A stretch of DNA of 64,000 nucleotides from Flammeovirga sp. OC4 (GTDB lineage: Bacteria; Bacteroidota; Bacteroidia; Cytophagales; Flammeovirgaceae). Of the stretch, positions 10,048-20,600 are shown piece by piece (position 1 is the first letter of the stretch; each line of letters begins with the position of its first letter). The stretch is taken from contig NZ_JTAM01000002.1 in assembly GCF_000812565.1 (NCBI RefSeq), forward strand, positions 62,001-126,000, read 5' to 3'. The notes beneath the pieces were generated by a model that had not been told where the DNA came from, did no database searches, and saw nothing but the letters and a program-made list of their open reading frames with translations. The translations under genes and the position numbers were made by a program.

Positions 10048-11145
10048 GTGAAGACATTACACAACATTTTTTTTCTATTACTTGCTTTTATAGTAGTAAG
10101 TTGTGGTGGGGCTAAAGAAGAAAAAAGAACATACCCTGCTTCCGTAACAATTTCAGGTACCCTTGAAGGACAATCAGAAGGAACAAAAATCATATTATAT
10201 ACTATTCAAAGTGTTGGAGGTAAGAAAAATGTAGCCGAAGCAACGACAGATGCTAAAGGGGCTTTTGCATTAAAATATACCGTGCCTAAGATTGGTTTAT
10301 ATACTTTGAATATTGGAAATCAAGCAGAAGAACTTGTAGTACTTGAAACAAAGGATTTAAAAGTGGAGAACAATGGAGAATTCTTCAAAATAACAGGTTC
10401 TAAAGAAAATGATCAACTAAATGAATTGAAAGACATGTATGATTCATTTTCTGAAAAAGGAAATGAATTACAGCAAGAGTATGCTACTTCTGAGCACAAA
10501 GAAGCAGTCTTGGAAAAGTTCAAGAAGTTACAAGATGAGCAGAAAGAAGCAGTAAAAGCAATGCTTAAAAAATTGGATGGAGCTTATGTTACTTTAGTCG
10601 CTCTAAACTTTATTCAAGATAAAGAAAGTAGCTTTGAGGTAATTGCTGAAACAATAGAGAAGTTAGAAACAAAGTTTCCTCAAGATAGCCTAGTGATGGA
10701 AGTAGCAAAAAGCTACAACGCTTTAAAGTCTACGATGGTAGGTTCTGAAGCAATGCCTATTGCCTTAGCGAGTCCAAAAGGAGAAACGATTGCTTTAGAA
10801 TCTTTCAGAGGAAAATATGTAATGATTGATTTCTGGGCATCATGGTGTAGACCTTGTCGTATGGAAAATCCAAATGTTTTGAAAGCTTATTCAAAGTATA
10901 AAGAAAAAGGTTTTGAAGTATATGGAGTATCTATCGATAGAGATGCAGAAGCTTGGAAGAAGGCTATTGAGCAAGATCACATTTCTTGGACACAAGTGTT
11001 GGATGAAGATGGTTCTGTAGCAACACAATATGGAGTGGAAGGAATTCCATTTACTTTATTGTTGGATAAAGAGGGTAAGATCATTGCTAAAAACCTAAGA
11101 GGTGATGCTTTAGAGAAAAAGCTTGAAGAACTTCTAGGAAAATAA
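10048..11145 (+). CDS. DUF4369/TlpA-type thioredoxin-like lipoprotein
   Basis: A predicted lipoprotein thiol-disulfide oxidoreductase of the cell envelope. A hydrophobic signal ends in the lipobox VVSC, followed by GG. Residues about 25-125 form the DUF4369 beta domain, 130-230 are helical, and 240-365 are an AhpC/TSA-TlpA thioredoxin fold with DFWASWCRPC (C267, C270). A cis-proline context is present in EGIPFT. The start is GTG at 10048; no ATG lies closer to the signal peptide. Such proteins are abundant in Bacteroidota and likely reduce periplasmic disulfides, but partners cannot be deduced here. Confidence 0.9.
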   Translation: MKTLHNIFFLLLAFIVVSCGGAKEEKRTYPASVTISGTLEGQSEGTKIILYTIQSVGGKKNVAEATTDAKGAFALKYTVPKIGLYTLNIGNQAEELVVLETKDLKVENNGEFFKITGSKENDQLNELKDMYDSFSEKGNELQQEYATSEHKEAVLEKFKKLQDEQKEAVKAMLKKLDGAYVTLVALNFIQDKESSFEVIAETIEKLETKFPQDSLVMEVAKSYNALKSTMVGSEAMPIALASPKGETIALESFRGKYVMIDFWASWCRPCRMENPNVLKAYSKYKEKGFEVYGVSIDRDAEAWKKAIEQDHISWTQVLDEDGSVATQYGVEGIPFTLLLDKEGKIIAKNLRGDALEKKLEELLGK

Positions 11146-11179
11146 GAAATATCATGACTGAGTAAATTCAGTTCTAATT

Positions 11180-11222
11180 TATAAACCCCAAAAATGTTGT
11201 TATGACTTTTTTTGGGTTTATA
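11180..11222 (+). terminator. Terminator after the TlpA-like gene
   Basis: TATAAACCC plus CAAAAA pairs with TTTTTTTGGGTTTATA across a 13-base loop, with T-rich sequence following. It is near-symmetric and could work in both directions. Confidence 0.6.
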
Positions 11223-11253
11223 ATTTTTAAGCCTATTTTCGAAATGAACTATA

Positions 11254-11416
11254 TAAGCAGTTGCACATTTAAAATTGGGATACGTTGGATTATTATTTTT
11301 TAGTCTAATCAAGGCAGAATAGAAGAGCATAGCCGAAGCTACGTGATGATATTCTAACGAAGAGTAGGCTAAAAAAGACAATCCAAAACTTCCGATTTTA
11401 ATTGTACAACTGCTTA
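11254..11416. repeat. MITE-like long imperfect palindrome (163 bp)
   Basis: The left end TAAGCAGTTGCACATTTAAA and the right end, read in reverse complement (TAAGCAGTTGTACAATTAAA), match closely. The complementarity continues inward through the GGATTATTATTTTTTAGTCT region. The whole segment could fold as one long hairpin with a short unpaired centre holding TAGCCGAAGCTA. It has no ORF. Such structures fit a non-autonomous transposon remnant; no second copy was noticed in this window. Confidence 0.55.
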
Positions 11417-11512
11417 AACACGTATGATTAAAACTTAAATCCAACTAACTGTAATTAGATAATAAGCTTCTTCATCGTGAAAAAATTAAAATAAATTAAA
11501 GCGAAACTATTT

Positions 11513-13057
11513 ATGAATTTCAAACTAAATATCATTGCCAACCTATTGGCTCTATTCAGCCCCTGCTTTTTATTTGCTCAAAATGTTACTTTATCTACCA
11601 CTGCTTCAGAAATGAATAGTGTGTTAGGTTATTTATCAAAAGATGCTTTAGAGAAGCATACCAAAGTATTGGCAAGTGATGACATGAAAGGTCGTAATAT
11701 GCTGGAAGGAGGACATAAACTAGCAGCTGCCTATATCAAATCTTTTTATAATCTTAATAATATTCCAAAGTATAATGAGGAACGAACTCTTCAATTTCCA
11801 ACTTTTGTCCCTCAATACACAAAGTTTAAAGTGTATAATCAGAATGCAATTTTGACAAAGGATCACTTTGACTTACTTCCATTTCACAGTGTTGATCTAA
11901 ATGGAGATATAGAAATTTTGTATGTAGATAAAATTGATTTTAAGAATCTATACAGAAGGTATACTAGAGATAAAGGAGTCATATTTCATCATTATGACCC
12001 TTTTGATAAAATGAATACAGTGAAAATAGAAGATATAAATGCAAAAGTTTTTTTCTCAATCAAGGACAATGAACACAATTTAAATCGTAAAGACTTTAGG
12101 TCAATCAGTAAACAACTACCAATTGCTTATTTAAGAAAATCGGAATATGAAAAATGGATTGCTAAAAACGATGATTCTTCTTCTGAGTGGGTCGGTGTAA
12201 ATTGGAATACAATTCTTTCTTTATTTTCAGAGGAACAACAGGAAATGATTAGTAAGTACAATATGCTTAAGAAGAAAGAACAAAGGCAACTAAAAACCGA
12301 AATACATATAGAATCAAAATATGAAGTTTTGGAATATGAAAATGAGCATATCCTAGGGTTTATTGAGGGGACTGATTTAAAAGATGAAATAATATTGGTG
12401 AATGCAAACTATGATGGAATTGGAATTCAAAAAGGTGTAATTTATAATGGAGCAAATGCAAACGCTACAGCAACTGCTGCAGTGATGGAATTAGCATTGG
12501 CATTTCAAAAAGCAAAAGAAGCAGGTTATTCACCTCGAAGGTCTATACTTTTTGTAAACTTTACCGTCAATGAGGTTTTACCAATAGGGGAGTTTTTCTT
12601 CTGTGAGTATTCTGGCTTGCCAATCGATAATATTGTAGCCAATATTACTTTTAAGCAATTGGGGAGAAAACATAAAGAGGTAGAAGATGAGAACTATTGT
12701 TATTTGCTTGGTACACAACTACACTCTTCAAAGTATGAGAAGATCATTCTTGAAACGGCGAATACCTATGAGAAGGACCTGAAAATCTATACCAAAACTT
12801 CGAGCAGTACCTATTATGATAATAATCGAGTTTCTAATGCTTTAGTGTTTAGAAATATACCAACTACTGTTCTAACAGATTATTGTCAAGAAGATTTATA
12901 TGCCCCCACAGACGATGTTGATAGAGTTAACTTTGACTTAGTCTATAAAAGAACAAAACTAGGAATGAAATTAATATGGGAAATGGCTAATCGTTCGGAT
13001 ACTTTAGAAAAAGATCTATTTGTACCGAATAAGCATTACCCTGAATATTATTGGTAA
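11513..13057 (+). CDS. Secreted M28-peptidase-fold protein, probably catalytically dead
   Basis: A signal peptide (cleavage after LFAQ) precedes a protein with the order of an M28 aminopeptidase: an N-terminal SxDDMKGRNMLEGGHKLAAAYI block, a PA-like insert (about 80-260) and the catalytic-domain scaffold from 275. At the expected zinc and general-base positions the residues differ. HYDH is NYDG (N299), the GADDNASG motif is GANANATA (N315, A316), GEE is VNE (N353, E354), the DMIG Asp is K381, and the final DYH histidine is Y463. The scaffold around these sites is well kept, so this looks like a maintained pseudoenzyme rather than a decaying gene. The alignment is by eye. Confidence 0.8.
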   Translation: MNFKLNIIANLLALFSPCFLFAQNVTLSTTASEMNSVLGYLSKDALEKHTKVLASDDMKGRNMLEGGHKLAAAYIKSFYNLNNIPKYNEERTLQFPTFVPQYTKFKVYNQNAILTKDHFDLLPFHSVDLNGDIEILYVDKIDFKNLYRRYTRDKGVIFHHYDPFDKMNTVKIEDINAKVFFSIKDNEHNLNRKDFRSISKQLPIAYLRKSEYEKWIAKNDDSSSEWVGVNWNTILSLFSEEQQEMISKYNMLKKKEQRQLKTEIHIESKYEVLEYENEHILGFIEGTDLKDEIILVNANYDGIGIQKGVIYNGANANATATAAVMELALAFQKAKEAGYSPRRSILFVNFTVNEVLPIGEFFFCEYSGLPIDNIVANITFKQLGRKHKEVEDENYCYLLGTQLHSSKYEKIILETANTYEKDLKIYTKTSSSTYYDNNRVSNALVFRNIPTTVLTDYCQEDLYAPTDDVDRVNFDLVYKRTKLGMKLIWEMANRSDTLEKDLFVPNKHYPEYYW

Positions 13058-13118
13058 TAAAAAGTATTTAGTAAAAGGAGAGTTGTATAAAGTGTTCATG
13101 TAATGATTGGGCATACTG

Positions 13119-13453
13119 TTTAATACATTGTAAACTAAGTTTTCGAATATTTATGATTTTTAGAAATCAGGAGATTTCTGTTGATCTGTAGGACACGAAT
13201 GCCGCTAAAGCTTAACATTCGCGCCAGTGGACATTCTGTTTGACAGTACTTTCCCTTCAAGGCCGGGGGTGTTACTATTAAATGGTTGCCTGATTACATG
13301 TCAAAAGACTAAGGTTTTATACTCATCTTCTAAAAGCAGTTCTGTAGGGTCGTTGCAATGCAACGACCTCACGAACCACAATACACTACCATTTCTCCTT
13401 CACAAAAGGAATTGTATGAATTGACGAAAACTTAGTTTACAATTCATTTAATA
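13119..13453. repeat. TIR element copy 1 with TTTAATA direct repeats
   Basis: TGTAAACTAAGTTTTCG at 13129-13145 is matched by its exact reverse complement at 13425-13441, enclosing 313 bp. TTTAATA flanks it at 13119-13125 and 13447-13453. The left 110 bases (hairpins AGAAATC-GATTTCT and CGAATG-CATTCG) match copies 2 and 3. The right half is different and contains a segment (TTCCCTTCAAGGCCGGGG) that is the reverse complement of the corresponding part of copy 3, so an internal rearrangement is likely. No protein is encoded. Confidence 0.75.
13348..13368. repeat. REP-like palindrome
   Basis: GGTCGTTGCA, A, TGCAACGACC is a 10-bp perfect stem around a single base, within TIR element copy 1. It resembles the REP sequences mobilised by Y1 (RAYT) transposases; no such transposase is in the window. 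Confidence 0.5.
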
Positions 13454-13456
13454 CAC

Positions 13457-13850
13457 TGTAAACTAAGTTTTCGTTATTTATATTGTTTAGAAATCAGGAG
13501 ATTTCTGATGATCTGAAGGACACGAATGACGCTGACGCTTAACATTCGCGCCATTGAGTTTTCTACCATTTTAGTTGGGTAGTTTTCCCTCTGGCATTGA
13601 AGGGAAAAGCGTTAAGAATTTCATGAAGTGAGCCGTTAAAAATGATTTTCTTGTTTGAGCTTTAGCGAGTTTAAAATCATTTAGGCGAGAGAAATGGAAT
13701 TTAGCTTTTGACTTCTAAGCCTAGATTTTTTGCTTTGTTTTTCATCAATGGAAAAATGAAGAAGAAAGAAGCTTTAAAGTAGAGCCTATAAATACTTGAA
13801 GAAAGGTCGATTAAAAGTTGACGATAATTTAGTTTACAATATATTTAATA
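13457..13850. repeat. TIR element copy 2
   Basis: Left end TGTAAACTAAGTTTTCG (13457-13473), right end CGATAATTTAGTTTACA (13822-13838), about 382 bp. It is joined head-to-tail to copy 1 through one shared TTTAATA, and a third TTTAATA follows at 13844-13850. It is closely similar to copy 3 at 31010-31392 over its full length. Internal hairpins include TTTTCCCT-AGGGAAAA. It encodes no protein and is probably a non-autonomous mobile element. Confidence 0.75.
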
Positions 13851-13892
13851 GTCAGTAAATCAAGTAGTAGTAAGTAATTTGCCTAAAATTGA

Positions 13893-14279
13893 ATGATGGG
13901 TAATCTTCTATCTGAAATAGATTCGTTTTTCGGGAGATTTACAGTATTAATAAAAATTATAACGCTCTCTGATATGAAAAATTATTCTAATGTATATTTG
14001 TCGTTAACTGAGGATAACAAATTTTCCGTTGAAAAAGTTCAATGGATAGAAAAAATTAAAAAGTTATATAAAGTTTGTGTCAATTATGTTGAAAGTGAAT
14101 TGATTCCGTCAGTTGACAGCATTAAAAATGTTCAAAAAAAATATACACCTTTATATCCATCTACATTAGAAACAGACGTTCCAGTTGTTGTTTCAAACAT
14201 TCTTGCCATTCCGTTAGAATTACATTATAAGAAAAGTAAAAAGGATAATAAAGAGGAGAATTTAGATTATTCCGGTTAG
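13893..14279 (+). CDS. Hypothetical protein, 128 residues
   Basis: An open frame immediately after TIR element copy 2, starting at ATG 13893 or the adjacent ATG 13896. The product is mixed hydrophilic with many Lys residues, has no signal peptide, membrane helix or recognisable motif, and ends in a charged KSKKDNKEEN tail. It might be the remainder of a gene truncated by the repeat insertion. Base composition is like its surroundings. No function can be assigned. Confidence 0.5.
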   Translation: MMGNLLSEIDSFFGRFTVLIKIITLSDMKNYSNVYLSLTEDNKFSVEKVQWIEKIKKLYKVCVNYVESELIPSVDSIKNVQKKYTPLYPSTLETDVPVVVSNILAIPLELHYKKSKKDNKEENLDYSG

Positions 14280-14651
14280 ATAAAATCCTTTATAATAAAA
14301 ATGATAAGAGGTAGTAAAATTCTCAAAAATTAAACTATAGGTATAGCAATTTATCAATGTTAGGAGAAATGAAGTCTTTATATTACTTTCTAAAGTTATA
14401 CTGTTAATAGACTACTTTCTGAAAGGCATATTTACTATATTCATATAAACCTAATAAATGAGGAAAAAATGATTTACCCGTTAAACCAATTTCTAAATAT
14501 ATAATTTCTATTTACAGCTATTCATTGTTGTAGTCTCAATCGCTTTATTCTGTAACACTGCACCTTTGAATGCTATTTATTGTAAGATCACTCTTTAGAC
14601 CTAATTTTATTTAGAGTGATTGCTATCTAATGCAATACCCCATTATCACTC
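14280..14651. other. Gene-free stretch before the giant T9SS protein
   Basis: There is no ORF of note. A weak hairpin (ATCACTCT-AGAGTGAT, about 14588-14620) lies just before the start of the giant gene. I see no convincing promoter or RNA. Confidence 0.4.
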
Positions 14652-17600
14652 ATGAAACCACTTACTATTTCAGTATTTTTTAATCAAAAAATACTGTCCA
14701 TTATCGCTACATTCCTTTTCTTAAGTTTCCCCATATTTGGACAAGGAGTTATTGAAGATATCACAGGAGAAGAGCCTGTCTATCACAAGTTCAAAAGATT
14801 AAAAGATGACCCTATTGCTCGACAACAGTTTGAGCATTTGATGTTGGAAAATCCAATCACACATGAAATTCCAGCCAATATCTTTGAACAGGAAAAAGCT
14901 TTTATTCAGAATATTCACTTTCAAAATGCAAAGCGCTTAAGGCTGTTTTCTACTACTACACCAGCTATAAAATGGCACAAAAGGGGCCCTTTTAATGTAG
15001 GAGGAAGAACAAGAGCCTTGGCTATTGATAGAACTAACGAGAATATCATTTTAGCCGGTGGCGTTTCAGGTGGATTGTGGAGGTCTATTGATGGGGGTAG
15101 TAGTTGGACGAAGGTAACTGCTCCAACAGACCGTCAAAGTATCACATGTATTACCCAAGATCCAAGACCTCATTTCTCCAATGTTTGGTATTATGGTTCA
15201 GGAGAAGTATATGGTAATTCGGCATCAGCAGGAGGAGCAGCTTACAGAGGTAATGGTATTTATAAATCAATTGATGGAGGTGTTTCTTGGACTTCTCTTG
15301 AAGGAACTACTTTTGATCCTACCGTTTCCGGAGGTGATTTTCAATACATGTCAAGTATCGTAGTACAAGAAGATGGGGGCATTTATGTAGCTCACCAAGG
15401 AGGTGTTTCTAAATCTTTTGATGATGGCAATACCTGGATCAAAGTATTGGAAAATCAAAGCTCGCTTTACACTGAAATAGTCTCTAATGGATCAGGTCAA
15501 TTATTTGCTACAATTTCTAATTATGGTTATTTCACATCAGCTGATGGCGAAAACTGGACAGACATCACCCCTTCGCAAGTTGCATCTATTTCATTAAGTA
15601 GAACAGTATTATCTGCAGCACCTTCCAATCCTGATGTAGTATACTTTTTTGCACATACTCCAGGAAAGGGAACCAATGCACATATGTTATTGAAGTATAC
15701 TCTTTCGACTAATACATGGGAGGACCGTACTGCCAATTTACCAGCTTACGGAGGGTATGTAGGTAACCTTTCTCAAGGAAGTTATAATCAATATATCAAG
15801 GTTAAACCAAACAATGAGGATGTAGTTTTTATAGGAAGTACTAACCTTTATAGATCTACGAATGGTTTTACGGATACTTCTGAAACCTCATGGATTGGAG
15901 GATATTCGCCAGCGAACAATGTAAGCCAATATGAAAATCATCACCCAGACAATCATGCGATGGTTTTCCTTCCTTCTAACTCGGATATCGTGATTACAAG
16001 CCATGATGGTGGGGTATCAAAATCCAAAAATATAATGGCAGAAGCAGTAGAGTGGGAGTGTCTTAATAATGGCTACTACACCACTCAGGCTTATGCGATT
16101 GCCATAGATGAAGAAACAACAGGAGATGCAAGAATATTGGCAGGCTTTCAAGATAATGGAAAGTGGTATACAGATGCTTCAGCAACAGACGCTGATTGGA
16201 TAGAAGAGTATGCAGGTGGTGATGGTTGTTACGTTGCTATTGTGCCAGGAGAACACATCCGATATACAAGTACTCAAAACGGTAAAATTTTAAGATTTAA
16301 AGGAGATAATCCATCACAACCTACAGACTATGATGGTATACAGCCGACGAAAGCATCAGGACAATTATTTGTTCATCCTTACATCCTTGATCCCAATGAC
16401 AGTGATGTGATGTATTATCCGGCTAAAAAGTCGTTATGGTTTAATTTGTCTCTATCAAGTATCAACTCAGGCTATACTTTTAATGGTACTTCTAAAGGTT
16501 GGGATACTTATTCAAATGTGGCAACATCAGGAACTATTACAGCCGTTGCAGCATCGAAGAGCCCTGAAAATATTGTCGTTGTAGGGACGGGTAATGGCCA
16601 AATTTATAGAGTCAACGATTCTAGGTCTAAATCTTCAAGTGTTGATCATTTAACCGCCAATAAAAACTTACCGAAGGCTTATGTTTCTTGCGTGGCAGTG
16701 AATCCAAAAGATGCTGACCATATTGTAGTGATTTTTTCTAATTATCAGACAAAAAGTATTTATCAAACAAAAGATGGAGGTACTACATGGGAGCATGTGT
16801 CTGGTAATTTGGAAGAAAATGAGGATGGATCAGGGGCAGGGCCTTCAGTACGTTGGGCAGAGTTTCATCAGCCAACAGATGGAGAAGAAGGTCTGTTTGT
16901 AGGGACGAGTGTAGGACTTTATTATTCACCGCTCTCAAGCATCTCTGAAAATACACATTGGATGCAACAAGGCGAGAAGGAAATTGGTGATGGAGTGGTG
17001 ACAATGATCAAAACTAGAGAAGATGGTTTGGTGGTTGTAGCAACACACTCAAATGGTATTTATTCAGCTTACTATGGAGTGGATTCAATGCCTCCGTTAG
17101 TAAAAACAACAATTGAGGAACGTACTTATTCGTTGGGTGAGATCGTTGAAGCAATTGATCTCAATGATATTTTTGAATCACAAAATCAGAATAATTTAGT
17201 CTATGAAGTGATCACTTCTGATACGAGCGTGATCAAAACATCTATTTCAAATGACACTTTATACATTGCAACCAATGTAGCAACAGGAACTGCTAAAGTA
17301 ACACTCATTGCTTATGAGGGAGAACTTTCCTCTAAGGTGAAATTTGATGCAAAAGTAGAGAATATAGTTCCCGCATTATATGCTCAAACTAATCAATCAG
17401 GTGAAATCTATCGATCGCAATATTTTACGGATTTTGGGAAGCCAGTTTATTTAGCGGAAGATATTTTAGTACCTGACGGTAAAAATTGGATCATTTCGAA
17501 AATAAAAGCCTATGGACAAAGCACGGGAGCTGATGTGCCAGTAATCGAGGTATTTATTTATGAAGATAATAATGGACAACCATCTGAAAATATCATTTAT

Positions 17601-20600
17601 AGTTCAGGTCAAGTTCCGATATCAAGTTATGATGATGGAGCGATCACTCATAACCTGTCAATGCCAGTAGAATTGACTCCAGGGACATACTGGGTTTCTG
17701 TTGCAGCAGTGATGTCGTATAGAACTGAAGGGAGTTGGTTTTGGAGAGGAACAGGTGCTAAAGAGACCAATGGAGGCTCTTTTTACTTGATCGATCCAGA
17801 CAATTTATTCGGTAGAGGGTATACCTCTTGGACACATCCTACAACATTTGCAGCAGAAGATACCAACCTAGCTTTTGAGGTTTTTGGAGCAACTACTGGA
17901 AGTAATTCTATTGAAGAAGTTGAGGTTTTAAATGCTTCTTTATTGCCAGATGAGAACATTGAAATTGATTGGGAGAGTGTGAACCATATTTCTGGCTATA
18001 GTATTGAAAGAGCACAAAATATGGAAGGTCCTTTTCTACAAATTGCAAAAGTGGCCTCTGATAAAGTGAGTTGGGTAGATAAATCTCCGAAAACTGACGA
18101 CTCTACTTATTATTACAAAGTAAAAGGATTTAGTGCAGAAGGAAGTGCAAGTAATTCACCTATCGCATCAGCTACAATTAAAGACATTCCTGATCCAGTT
18201 GAAAATCTTACAGTAGAACTCCAAAATAGAACGAGGTATTTATCGCTTTCATGGGAGGATAATAGTGAAACAGAAGAGGGTTTTTATATAGAGTACTCAT
18301 TAAATCCTGATAAAGGTTTTGTTCCATTAGCGATTGTCGATAGAAATACGACAAGCTATGAATTTACCAATAATACTTTAGGGTCTATTCGGTATTCATT
18401 TAGAGTAACAGCTTTTAATGGAAGTGGAAAATCGACCCCAGTTACTGCATCTATCTTTACCCGTTTAGAGGCTCCTGTAGAGGTAGAATATAAGGAGTTG
18501 ACATCAAGTTCTTTACAATTTACATGGAAAGATGTTTCGGCTTTGGAAACAGGTTTTCTAATAGAATATTCTACAGATTATGGTAATACATTCCGTCATT
18601 CTTTCGTAACGGACGTGAATCAACAATCTTTTCTGATTGAAGGATTAACCAAAGGTTTTACATATTATTTTAGAATCCGTACAATCAATGGACTATTAGA
18701 TGGAAGTTTAAATAGCGAATTTCTATTGTTTGTACATACGATGAGTAATAGTTCGAAACCAAAAGCTGTAGAAGAAATCAATGTGAGTCCATCTGACAGT
18801 TCTATTGTATTGTCATGGAAAGATGATATTGAGAATGAGTTGGGTTTTGAGGTTCTTAGAAGAGAAGTGGGTGAAGAAGATTATTCATTAGCTGCATCGT
18901 TGGAATACAATGATACTACTTTTGTGGATTTGGAAGTAGAGAAAGGTAAAATGTACGAGTATGTGATCAAGAGTTATAACTCTTTGGGTAATTCGATCAG
19001 TAATGCTGTAAAAGCTCAAATTCCGATAGCAGCTCCATTACTTACTACCCTCACAAAAGTCGAACAAGGACATTTAATTGAATGGGAGGATCTTTCTGAT
19101 CTGGAAGAACAATATGTAGTCTACCGTCAGGAAAAGGAAGGTGAGTTTGAGGTGTTAGCTGTATTGGATTCTTCAACAGTTAGTTATGTCGATTCCCTTT
19201 TTGAATTAAATACAATATATAGTTATAAAGTAGCAGCGGAAAAAAATGGAGTCTATTATACTTCAGAAACTAAAACGATTTCTACAGTGCCACCTGTTCC
19301 AGTGGGGTTATTCAATTTTGTATTAGATACAGCAACACAACATACATTGACTATTTCATGGGAAGACACTCATGCAGATGAGCATGGCTACATGATTTAT
19401 AGACAATCAGCCACTGAATTAGAATCGCAATTGGTAGCAGTCGTAGAGGCAGATGTAAATGTATTTAGAGATAGCCTTCTATCTGAAAATACCACATATA
19501 CTTATAGCATTGTATCTTATATTTTTGATATCTATGGTACTAGTTTGGAATTGGAGGCCACAACGTTGGAAAGAATTATTCCTTTACCAGCAGTTCCCTA
19601 TAACTTAGATTTAAATTTTGATTCTTTAGATAATTCATTGCGTTTAACATGGAGTGATTCATCGGAAATTATTGATGGTTATGAGGTATTTAGAAGAGAG
19701 ACTAATGATACGACACAGACATTAATTGCATCTTTAAATGCAGGTGAATTTCAAATTATTGATAGAGAATTTAATATATACCAAGATTATAGCTATAGTG
19801 TAATAGGGTATAATGAAAGAGGTCGTTCACCTTCAGGAATCATCAATTTTGTAGGACACGAAATCCCAAAACCAATAGCTGAGGAAGAAGAACCTGATGA
19901 AGATAATTCTTCAGATGAAGACCCTGCAGGTGAAGAGGAGGACGAAGATTCCGACGATGACGCTAGTTCCGATGAAGACCCAATAAGCGGAGATAATGAA
20001 GAGGAGGATACTGATGAAAGCGATTCTGATTCTGAAGATGCTAGTTCTGATGAAGATCCAATAAGCGGTGATGAAGAGGAAGATACTGATGAAGGTGATT
20101 CTGATTCCGACGATGATGCTAGTTCTGATGAAGACCCAATAAGTGGAGATAATGAAGAGGAAGATACTGATGAAGGCGATTCTGATTCTGAAGATGCTAG
20201 TTCTGATGAAGACCCAATAAATGGGGATGATGAAGAGGAGGATACTGATGAAGGCGATTCTGATTCCGATGATGACGCTAGTTCTGATGAAGATCCAATA
20301 AGCGGTGATGAAGAGGAAGATACTGATGAAGGTGATTCTGATTCTGAAGATGACGCTAGTTCTGATGAAGATCCAATAAGCGGTGATGAAGAGGACGATA
20401 CTGATGAAGGTGATTCTGATTCTGAAGATGACGCTAGTTCTGATGAAGATCCAATAAGCGGTGATGAAGAGGAAGATACTGATGAAGGTGATTCTGATTC
20501 TGAAGATGACGCTAGTTCTGATGAAGATCCAATAAGTGGTGATGAAGAGGAAGATACTGATGAAGGTGATTCTGACTCCGATGATGATGCAAGTTCCGAT

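Noticed and set aside
10977-11444. 155-codon minus-strand frame
   Set aside because: It overlaps the end of the TlpA-like gene and then reads through the palindromic element; the composition is not protein-like.
13227-13424. 65-codon frame inside TIR element copy 1
   Set aside because: It is not preserved in the other copies, so it is chance.
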